This document shows, in pieces, positions 1 to 7,200 of a stretch of 13,405 nt of DNA (position 1 is its first letter; the number at the start of each line of letters is the position of its first letter). Made by a program: the position numbers and the translations under genes. The DNA comes from Methanobacteriota archaeon (GTDB lineage: Archaea; Thermoplasmatota; Poseidoniia; Poseidoniales; Poseidoniaceae), in assembly GCA_018645535.1 (NCBI GenBank), contig JABGWN010000143.1, positions 1 to 13,405 of the forward strand, given 5' to 3'. Under the pieces are notes generated by a model, which was not told the origin of the DNA, ran no database searches, and saw only the letters and a program-made list of their open reading frames with translations.

Positions 1-168
1 CGGGCATTTTGCTTCTTGGCAAACAGTGTGGAGTTTGTTGTCTTTTACAGCGTCCATTGTTTCATTGAACATTTGCTGCTCCTTCCCAGATGGAAGTTTA
101 GTACGAAACCAGTTTGGTAATCGAGGTCTAGGCGCTTTCGGTGATGCCATTTTTAGATTTCTACTCAT
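1..168 (-). CDS. lipA: Lipoyl synthase LipA, N-terminal fragment (continues beyond the left edge)
   Basis: LipA is a radical-SAM enzyme that inserts two sulfur atoms into protein-bound octanoyl groups to make the lipoyl cofactor of 2-oxoacid dehydrogenases and the glycine-cleavage H protein. Only the first 56 codons are visible, reading leftward from ATG at 168-166 and still open at base 1. The segment PRLPNWFRTKLPSGKE (residues 14-29) and the following HTVCQEAKCP (47-56) match the conserved LipA N-terminus (LP-W-R-KLPSG ... HTVCEEA-CPN). Cys50 and Cys55 have the C-x4-C spacing of the first two ligands of the auxiliary 4Fe-4S cluster; the third Cys and the radical-SAM CxxxCxxC lie outside. 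The start is set by a strong ribosome-binding site 7 bases upstream; Met7 is a weaker alternative. The gene is divergent from the pteridine-reductase-like gene, with 116 bases between the two starts. Confidence 0.9.
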   Translation of the reverse strand, partial: MSRNLKMASPKAPRPRLPNWFRTKLPSGKEQQMFNETMDAVKDNKLHTVCQEAKCP

Positions 169-171
169 CGC

Positions 172-180
172 ATCACCTCC
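172..180 (-). promoter_or_regulatory. Shine-Dalgarno site of lipA
   Basis: Read on the minus strand this is GGAGGTGAT, fully complementary to the usual 3' end of 16S rRNA (ATCACCTCC). The GGAGG core lies 7 bases before the lipA ATG, which fixes that start. No other gene in the window has a comparably strong site. Confidence 0.8.
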
Positions 181-284
181 CCGATGTTACGCCCACATGA
201 ACGAACATCAAAAAGGTGTGCAGAGGCAAGATGATGTGTTTCTGGAATACGAGCATTGATGAATGCGAGTTGCTAAGGACAAAC

Positions 285-1022
285 ATGGCCAATCCAACTG
301 TACTCGTTACGGGTGGTGCCAAGCGTATCGGCAAGGCTATTGTTGAACATTTTTCCCGCAATGGTTACTCCGTTATCATCCACGTCTCCTCTTCATTAGA
401 AGAAGGAAACCATTTGGCAGAAGAGTTGCGAACTTCAGGCGCAAAGGCAGATGTCCTTCAAGCAGACTTAACTGATGAGGATGCCACAGAAACACTTGTC
501 GAACAAGTCGAGAATCATCCTTTTGTCAAGGAGCGAGGTGGACTTGATGTCCTGGTACACAACGCCTCAAAATACAGCCAAATACCACTTGAAGATCTTA
601 CAATTGAAGATATGAGGAAAATGAATCGGTTGCATGTCGAATCTCCGTTGCAATTAACCCAAGGATTGTCTCTTAGCCTCTCTTCTATAGAAGGTTGCGT
701 TGTTGCATTAACCGACACCTCTGCTGGTCAACATTGGGATAAATTGTCTCATTACACAGCTAGCAAAGCCGGATTGCGTCAACTCATGTTTGGTCTTGCT
801 GGTGAACTTGCTCCTCAGATTCGAGTCAATTGTGTTGGACCTGGAGCAATCCTTTCGGCTGATTGGGAACAGGAGCATTTCGACAATGTTTTGCAACGTG
901 TTCCTTTACGTCGCTCAGGTACACCCGAGGACATCGCATCTGCGGTATTTTTCCTTGCAAAGGCCTCATACATCACTGGACAAGAACTGAAAGTTGATGG
1001 TGGATGGACACTTTCTCCATAG
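285..1022 (+). CDS. SDR-family pteridine/dihydropterin reductase-like protein (PTR1/FolM type)
   Basis: A 245-residue single-domain short-chain dehydrogenase. The Rossmann cofactor loop is TGGAKRIG (residues 9-16); the Arg before Ile-Gly fits NADPH use and resembles TGAAKRLG of pteridine reductase PTR1. The NAS motif is at 93-95, YTASK at 157-161 (catalytic Tyr157, Lys161), RVNCVGPG at 180-187 and a terminal VDGGW at 237-241. Where typical SDRs have the catalytic Ser, this protein reads ALTDTSAG, with Asp144 13 residues before the Tyr; that Asp/Tyr/Lys set and spacing is characteristic of PTR1 and of FolM (dihydromonapterin reductase). The likely role is NADPH-dependent reduction of a dihydropterin or dihydrofolate in the cytoplasm; the exact substrate is inferred. 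The ATG at 285 is preferred because the first strand of the fold starts three residues later; in-frame GTG 216 and ATGs 231/234 would add an unconserved Cys-rich leader. The ribosome site is weak. Confidence 0.8.
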   Translation: MANPTVLVTGGAKRIGKAIVEHFSRNGYSVIIHVSSSLEEGNHLAEELRTSGAKADVLQADLTDEDATETLVEQVENHPFVKERGGLDVLVHNASKYSQIPLEDLTIEDMRKMNRLHVESPLQLTQGLSLSLSSIEGCVVALTDTSAGQHWDKLSHYTASKAGLRQLMFGLAGELAPQIRVNCVGPGAILSADWEQEHFDNVLQRVPLRRSGTPEDIASAVFFLAKASYITGQELKVDGGWTLSP

Positions 1023-1023
1023 G

Positions 1024-1044
1024 GAAGGATTTCATACATCCTTC
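1024..1044 (+). other. Perfect 7-bp inverted repeat just after the reductase stop
   Basis: GAAGGAT (1024-1030) and ATCCTTC (1038-1044) pair perfectly around a 7-base loop, starting two bases after the TAG at 1020-1022 and ending 14 bases before the tRNA. No T-tract follows, so it is not a standard intrinsic terminator. It may be an mRNA 3'-end or processing structure between the reductase transcript and the tRNA, or chance. Confidence 0.35.
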
Positions 1045-1058
1045 ATCCCAGCGGTGTT

Positions 1059-1145
1059 ATCGAGGTGGCTGAGGTGGTCAAAGGCGCCGGGCTTAAGATC
1101 CGGTCCCGTATGGGTTCGAGGGTTCAAATCCCTCCCTCGATACCA
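1059..1145 (+). tRNA. tRNA-Leu(UAA), class II, CCA encoded
   Basis: The cloverleaf folds completely. The acceptor stem is ATCGAGG (1059-1065) with CCTCGAT (1135-1141), and the D-arm contains GGTCAAAGGC. The anticodon stem is CCGGG/TCCGG around the loop CTTAAGA (1092-1098), with anticodon TAA at 1094-1096. The long variable arm has a CCC/GGG stem (1105-1107 with 1112-1114). The T-arm is GAGGG-TTCAAAT-CCCTC (1118-1134), followed by discriminator A1142 and a genome-encoded CCA (1143-1145). The anticodon, class II variable arm and A73 together give leucine, decoding UUA (and possibly UUG). The TCCCGTA-GGGTTC variable arm and GGTCAAAGGC D-arm are typical of archaeal tRNA-Leu. No intron is present. 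Confidence 0.97.
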
Positions 1146-1238
1146 TTCCTCATTCCGTTGAACGCTCTTTGTTTACACAAATCATGCAAAACCGTTTAAC
1201 GCTTGCTGCTATCCCACAACACAAGGGATGTCTTGACT
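1146..1238 (+). promoter_or_regulatory. Short spacer: tRNA 3' flank and probable promoter of the surface-protein genes
   Basis: This 93-base non-coding spacer holds a T-rich run at 1165-1175 (CTCTTTGTTTA) that could end the tRNA transcript. It also has an AT-rich TTTAA element at 1194-1198, about 40 bases before the downstream ATG, which is a weak archaeal TATA candidate. Neither matches a consensus well. The tRNA and the change in gene type make a new promoter here likely, but the exact element is a guess. Confidence 0.3.
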
Positions 1239-4148
1239 ATGTCTTCTAACCGTTTTGTTTTCTTGGCACTGATTTCGCTTCTTCTGATGGGTATACCACT
1301 TGAAAATGCAGAGAAGTCTACGTTTTCTGAATCTGAAACCGTCTCTTCTGTAGGCGAGGATTTAGAAGATTATGAGTTATATCTTGATTCGATTGAGGAT
1401 AAAAACGTAATTACAACCATTCAACCGGGAGATAATGAGGAATCGCAAAGTATACTCGGAAACGGAATCGAATTCCAAACAGCTGAAATGATTTCTGATT
1501 TGAATGCCAAAGGAAAATCAAATTGCCAAGTTAAGGTCGTGGTTTATTTGAGTTGGAGAGCAAGTCAAGACAATAATCAATCCACTGCTGAAGCCACTTT
1601 CAAATTATATTCGGGTAGTGCGCTCGTCAAGCAGCATACAGAAGATTTAGGTGATCCTCAAGAGGTTTCCTTCTTGGGAGGCAGTGGATCGTGGCAGCCT
1701 TACAATGTCCTCTTGGATGTCCCTTGTGCTGGGTTCATAGTCGAAAATGGCGACCGTATGAAGTTAGACATCGAAGCAACGGCTTCTTGTGAAGGTGGTA
1801 GCGGTGGCGTATTTGGTGGCGGTACGTGTGAAGTCGATATGGCATACGGAGGGACTGTTGGAAACGACTATTCTCGCATAGAATTACGTGCCAACGCTTT
1901 GGCTGGTTCCAAGGTCAAGGTCCACTACGAAGGCGAAGGCTGGTCCGAAATCGAAGTTACCGATTGGTCACCTACGCATCGCCTAGAGATGCGAACAATG
2001 CAATTCAGCGTCGATGTACGAGATGCTTTCGGAAGGGACGATATCGAAAAAATCGAACTTTTCCTTAGCACCCCCAACGAGGCCAATTCAGTGTTTGAAA
2101 AAGAATTTACAGATTCAGATTTGAAATTAGATAATAACGGACTTGTTGGGAACTACTCGTACACATATGACTCCGGCATTACGCCTGGACTTTATCCTTT
2201 GACCTTGGTGATTACGGATGTACAAGGCCATACAATCAATTATCAACATCCTCTCGGAATGTCATTCCTTGAGCACGATATTTTCTTGGATTTTCCACAG
2301 AATCAGATACGTCGTCTCTTGGTCGCTCCTGGCCAAACCTCTACGATCGAATTAACTTTGGATCACACTGGGGCATTGACCTCTGACCTTAGAGTTGAAC
2401 TTGAATTACAACAATCACTCCCCTCAGGATGGTCCGATCCTATCTGGTCGAATCCAGGTGGATACACCCTAACAGGAGGGGGTGCGTCAGTTCGACCAGA
2501 ACTTACTGTTGAGGTCCCTGACGACTTGAGTGGCATCACCGATAATTATCAAATTGTTGTTGAAGCGAGAGCATATGTCTCAAACAGCGCCGGAAGTGAG
2601 GCTGAAGTGAGACTGATCTCTCTGGAAATCGATGTAGAAAAGGTGAACCAATTCGGAGAGCCTGATATTGAAGTCTTTGAAGATGTAGAGCAACAAATTC
2701 AGATTTATGACTCTGATCGGCTGGATTTCTATAATGAAAATTTATCTCATTACGTGGACTATGACGAAGTCGGAGACTTCTATCTAAAGATTACAAACGT
2801 GGGCTTTGATGATGACACCTATCGGCTTCGAATTCAAGATATCCCAGTTGCTTGGGATGTCATTTTCAAAATGAACGGAACAGGTACGTCGCTTGAAAAG
2901 CAGGGTGTGGACTGGCTAACGCCCATCGTAGGCCAAGGTGAAATTCTAATGATTCGAGTTGAAGTTTATCCGCCTGATCCAACGGAACGTGATGCGATCA
3001 ATATCGGCTTGTTGAGATTCACTGTCACCTCAGACGGAAGTTCTGAAGAAACACTCTCAACATCTGTTGGTTGGACGGTTCATCGAACCTTCGGAATTCT
3101 TGCTGAAGTCATCTCTGATTCTGATGCTGGTTCTCTGGGTACCGTAGGTCCTGTATCCCCTGGTTCGACAGTAGTTTACAACGTCCGAATTACGGATTCT
3201 TCTGAGGATGCTGGAACAACAAATTGGGTCATCAAAAACCCCTCGGCTGTCCAAAGAAATATCGATGAAGATCCAAGTTACGCTACTTGGATGTACGATA
3301 TTACCGATGTTGAAGGAAACATTGCTCTTGTTGCGTCTCTAACAGGAGGTCAATATGTTGACATCAAAATCGAAATGACTGTGCGTCAACAAGTCGAAGC
3401 TGGATTGCACACCATCTATATGCAAGTCTCTGAGGAAAGTGATGGCGGTGATGAACCTCGTTACTTTGACCTACCACTTACTGTTGAGATTAGCAGTGAA
3501 GTTGAACCGGGTAGGCTTGCTGTAGAGCAAAAGACTCAATCTACACGAATCGGAGCAGGCGAAACAATAGATGTCGAGTACAGAATTGAAAACCAAAACA
3601 ATGTAGAATTACAAGTCTTCATCACTTTGGATACTCCTGATGGCTGGGACGGTACTCTCGATGGTGGCGATTTCGTTTCGCTTTCTCTTCCTGCCTTCTC
3701 GAGTGAAGACTTCACGCTCGAAATTACAGCACCTGCAAACGTAAAGAATGGTCAAATGGTTGATTTCCAATTGACTGTTGTGCCAATGGACGAAGAAAAT
3801 CCATATCCATGCAACCCTGAAATTTGTTACACTCAAGAACCGACCTTCTCTTTCAAGACCGAAAGTTCTGGAATTATTAATGCCATCATGAGCGAATTAG
3901 CAGATCCTGAACCAACAACGCTGGTCATGTTCCTCTCGGTACTTGTACTGCTTGGATTCGGTCTTTATCGTCGTGGACAGAACAAGATGAAAGCGACAAT
4001 GTATGCTTCAATGGTCGAACCAACAGAAGTTCTCCAAGAAGAACCTGGATTCGATTGGGATGGTCTCGAATCTTCCCCTTCTCCGGATGCATCATCAGAG
4101 GTTGAATTGGAACTTGTTGAACTTGAAACCGACGACGATTCTCTTTGA
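1239..4148 (+). CDS. Large secreted beta-sandwich surface protein with C-terminal membrane anchor
   Basis: A 969-residue protein I cannot name by family as a whole. It begins with a signal peptide (Arg5, then the hydrophobic run FVFLALISLLLMGI). A Cys/Gly-rich beta domain at about 80-220 carries four cysteines that could form disulfides. At least four beta-sandwich units follow, beginning near residues 360, 515, 640 and 770. The last reads like a NEW3/CARDB-type domain (GAGETIDVEYRIENQNNVEL, then a DTPDGWDG turn). One transmembrane helix lies at about 893-911 (TLVMFLSVLVLLGFGLY), then a basic stop-transfer RRGQNKMK and an acidic cytoplasmic tail ending in ETDDDSL. The ATG at 1239 is chosen over an in-frame TTG at 1203 because it directly precedes the signal peptide. 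The role is probably adhesion or envelope structure. The giant gene follows 53 bases downstream on the same strand, so co-transcription is likely. Confidence 0.75.
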   Translation: MSSNRFVFLALISLLLMGIPLENAEKSTFSESETVSSVGEDLEDYELYLDSIEDKNVITTIQPGDNEESQSILGNGIEFQTAEMISDLNAKGKSNCQVKVVVYLSWRASQDNNQSTAEATFKLYSGSALVKQHTEDLGDPQEVSFLGGSGSWQPYNVLLDVPCAGFIVENGDRMKLDIEATASCEGGSGGVFGGGTCEVDMAYGGTVGNDYSRIELRANALAGSKVKVHYEGEGWSEIEVTDWSPTHRLEMRTMQFSVDVRDAFGRDDIEKIELFLSTPNEANSVFEKEFTDSDLKLDNNGLVGNYSYTYDSGITPGLYPLTLVITDVQGHTINYQHPLGMSFLEHDIFLDFPQNQIRRLLVAPGQTSTIELTLDHTGALTSDLRVELELQQSLPSGWSDPIWSNPGGYTLTGGGASVRPELTVEVPDDLSGITDNYQIVVEARAYVSNSAGSEAEVRLISLEIDVEKVNQFGEPDIEVFEDVEQQIQIYDSDRLDFYNENLSHYVDYDEVGDFYLKITNVGFDDDTYRLRIQDIPVAWDVIFKMNGTGTSLEKQGVDWLTPIVGQGEILMIRVEVYPPDPTERDAINIGLLRFTVTSDGSSEETLSTSVGWTVHRTFGILAEVISDSDAGSLGTVGPVSPGSTVVYNVRITDSSEDAGTTNWVIKNPSAVQRNIDEDPSYATWMYDITDVEGNIALVASLTGGQYVDIKIEMTVRQQVEAGLHTIYMQVSEESDGGDEPRYFDLPLTVEISSEVEPGRLAVEQKTQSTRIGAGETIDVEYRIENQNNVELQVFITLDTPDGWDGTLDGGDFVSLSLPAFSSEDFTLEITAPANVKNGQMVDFQLTVVPMDEENPYPCNPEICYTQEPTFSFKTESSGIINAIMSELADPEPTTLVMFLSVLVLLGFGLYRRGQNKMKATMYASMVEPTEVLQEEPGFDWDGLESSPSPDASSEVELELVELETDDDSL

Positions 4149-4201
4149 TTGTATGAACAACGTACCATTTCCCTTATGTGCTATAGGGACGACCATGAAG
4201 C

Positions 4202-7200
4202 ATGAATGATGCGGACCCGCTGAGTAAAAATGCTCCGAGTTACGTGGGGATTGACAGATCTAGAAGAAGAAATGTGGCGCAGTCCCTATTTCTTGTTGTC
4301 TTGATGATCTGTTCTACGTTCGCCGCAATTGACTTTGTTTCTGTTGACGTAAGTGCAGCCTCTGATCAAGACGGCGATGGACTGACATATGGTCTAGAAT
4401 ATCTCATCAACACAGCAGCAACCGACTGGGATTCTGATAATGACGGTTTACCAGATGGTTGGGAATGGAAGTACGGTTTAGACCCGCTTTCTTCAACTGG
4501 TGGTGACGGGGCAGTCGGCGATCCTGATGGCGACGGTATGTCCAATCTGCAAGAATACTCTTACCTTCAACCAACGAACTGGGATAACAGCGCAACACCT
4601 GGTGTCCTTGACAACGGTGTATGGTGGAACGGCACCATTCCTGTAAATGACTGGAATGAAGAGGATGCAATGCAGTTCAATCAACCAAAATGTGGTGACG
4701 CAGGTAGTGACGGACAAGGCAATGTCATTCTTTGTGATGAAGATCCTGTTGGAAATATTTGTGCAAACAACTTCGACGATGACAAAGATGGTCAAATCGA
4801 TGGTTCTGATTCTGATAACGACGGAGATGCAGATTGTTCATCAGATGATGATGACGGTGATGGTATCGCTGATGAAGATCCGACTGGATGGGATACTGAT
4901 GGGGATGGTATGCCAGATGGCTGGGAAGCAGCTAACAATCTAAATGCCACCAGTGCTTCAAACGCAGATGGTCCAAATGGAGATCCTGACAACGATGGAT
5001 TGATCAATCTCATGGAATATGTTAACCCAGCATGGACCACAAATTGTGGTGGAGTGCCGTGTTTCAGGCCAGGCCCTGATGGTGTACCTACAGAAACAGT
5101 CTCTCCTTGCGACCCTGTCCAAGGCATCGGTCCAGGTGCATGCGCCACCCTTACCGCTGAAGTAGATGGAATCACCTCAACAAATCCTCAAGACAGCGAC
5201 ACCGATAATGACGGATTGAATGATTCTTACGAGGCCCTAACTCTTCTAACCGACCCAACAAGTTCAGATACGGATAGCGATGGAATCCCAGACGGAATCG
5301 AAGTCAACGGTGCATATGGAAACCCTCCACAAGCCTCAGACCCTCGAAATAACAACACAGACGATGATGCCTTCGATGACGGTGAAGAAGATGCTAACGG
5401 AAACGGAATCGTAGACGCAGGTGAAACTGATCCAACTCGAAGAGAGGACTCTGGCGACGAAGATAACGATGGTATCCAAAACTGGGAAGAAAATCTCTCC
5501 TGCACTGAATGGAACATTGCAGATACCGACTTTGGAGGTATCAATGACGGAGATGAACGTAACGTAAGCCACGGAACAGATCCCTGTGATTCCCTCGTCG
5601 ACTTCTCCACCAGTTTCGTCTCTTATACGTCTGGTTCAAATCAACTGCAAGTCACCGACGGAAGTGGATTTAATCCAAACGGAGGTATTGGATTCTACAA
5701 CGTATCGGGAACGTTTGCTTCATTCGGATATCTAAGTGTGGTCAACAATGTCATGCAAGGCGTCTCGGTTGGGCCTACGGGGACGCCAACTTCTGTTGAC
5801 AACCGCAATGGGTCCTTCTGCCATACTGCTGCTAACAGCGACGGAACAATTGGTACAACTCGGACATATTGTGACGATGATTATACGGATTCTGATGGCG
5901 ATGGACTCGCAAACTGGCAGGAATTACTCGGGACATTTGGTTGGTTCTCAAATCCAACACTTGTCGATACAGACGGTGATGGCGTAAATGATTACGATGA
6001 AGTCTTCGATAACACTGACCCTACCGAACCATGTTTCAACCTTCTCGACCAAGACGGTGATGGTATCAACTCTTACTTTGAAAATACAACAGGCTGCAAT
6101 CTCGCATTCATTGGAATTACAAATGGCTCCACAGATATCTGGGTGACTGACTACTTGTCTGTCGATACAGACAACGGTGGTGTTGACGATCGAACTGAAT
6201 ATTTCGATAGCACCAATCCTCAAAATGATCCCTCTGATGATTTACTCCCAGACGATTATGATAACGATGGTATACCTGACGCAGTAGAAAATGCAACTGG
6301 TTCTGATTGGAGAAACCCCGACACTGATGGTGGAGGTATGCTTGATGGTGCTGAATGCCCACAACAATTCTGGTTCTTCAACTGCGTAGGTGCTCCGTTT
6401 AATCTCTTTGATCCGACCGATGATATGCCTCAAAACGATGTCATCTTCTGGGCAAATAACACAACAGGCTCTGTAGAAGAAGACTTGACTAAGTACTGGA
6501 GGAAGTATACAAACGACATTCCTACAGGCAACTCCTTCACACATGACAACAGTGTTCACCCAGCCTCTGAAGTGGTTCCACCGTTCACGAACTTAACGCA
6601 CATGGCGAGTACAACGTTTGCCAATGACACCATTACATGGCAAATCACCTATAATTTCCCAGTTGGTGAAGGCGCTCTACCGTTGCCAGCTTCGACGACG
6701 AACGTCTCTTTCTGGGCTGATTCTGCTGTAATATTGACACGAACAAACGACACACATCGCTACGAAGTATCTGGTGGATTTGTCGAAGAGATCATCGTTC
6801 AACAGCCAGAGTATTACTTCGATTGGGACGTGCTTGCTAGCAACAGTATTGCAGGGCAAGGCTTCCCGTATGAAATTGAATTGCCTGCTTATTACACCGA
6901 CACGACAGATGCACGCTCGGTTGTTATGAACATTACAAACGGTGTCATCACTGATTCTTCCGCAGTCAATGCCTACGACAAGGCACTTGCATTGGAAACG
7001 TTCTTGCGAGAAGGCAACAGTTCTACAGAGTTTAAACTCAATTTTGATGGTTCAGGACTGGTTGATGGAGAAGATCTGTCCACCTTCCTACTTGAAGTAG
7101 CAAACGAAGGTACATGCAGTGAATTCGCTACAACTTTTGTCACTATGGCCCGTGTTATCGGGCTTCCAGCACGTCTTGTTAGCGGATTCAAGGGTGGCGA

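Noticed and set aside
164..172. A two-codon upstream frame (ATG CGA TGA) whose stop overlaps the lipA ATG on the minus strand
   Set aside because: It lies between the Shine-Dalgarno and the true start and has no support beyond coincidence; the lipA start matches the family N-terminus.
26..259. A 77-codon rightward open frame at the left edge
   Set aside because: It lies antisense to the clear lipA start and has no recognisable protein pattern.
216..284. Upstream GTG/ATG starts for the reductase, adding up to 23 residues
   Set aside because: The added leader is Cys-rich and unconserved, and the SDR fold begins at the third residue after the ATG at 285.
4149..4201. A separate promoter or terminator between the two surface-protein genes
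   Set aside because: The 53-base gap shows no clear TATA box, T-tract or hairpin.
4253..4340. Possible twin-arginine export signal (SRRR before the hydrophobic core) in the giant protein
   Set aside because: The residues after the arginines (NVAQS) do not match the Tat consensus; an ordinary Sec signal is simpler.
4792..5610. Two 127-codon leftward open frames opposite the calcium-loop array
   Set aside because: They are Ser/Pro-rich products of reading Asp (GAT/GAC) codons in reverse, with no promoter, ribosome site or family pattern.
4364..6361. The periodic GAT/GAC-rich DNA as a possible CRISPR or satellite array
   Set aside because: The periodicity is irregular at the DNA level and fully explained by in-frame calcium loops.
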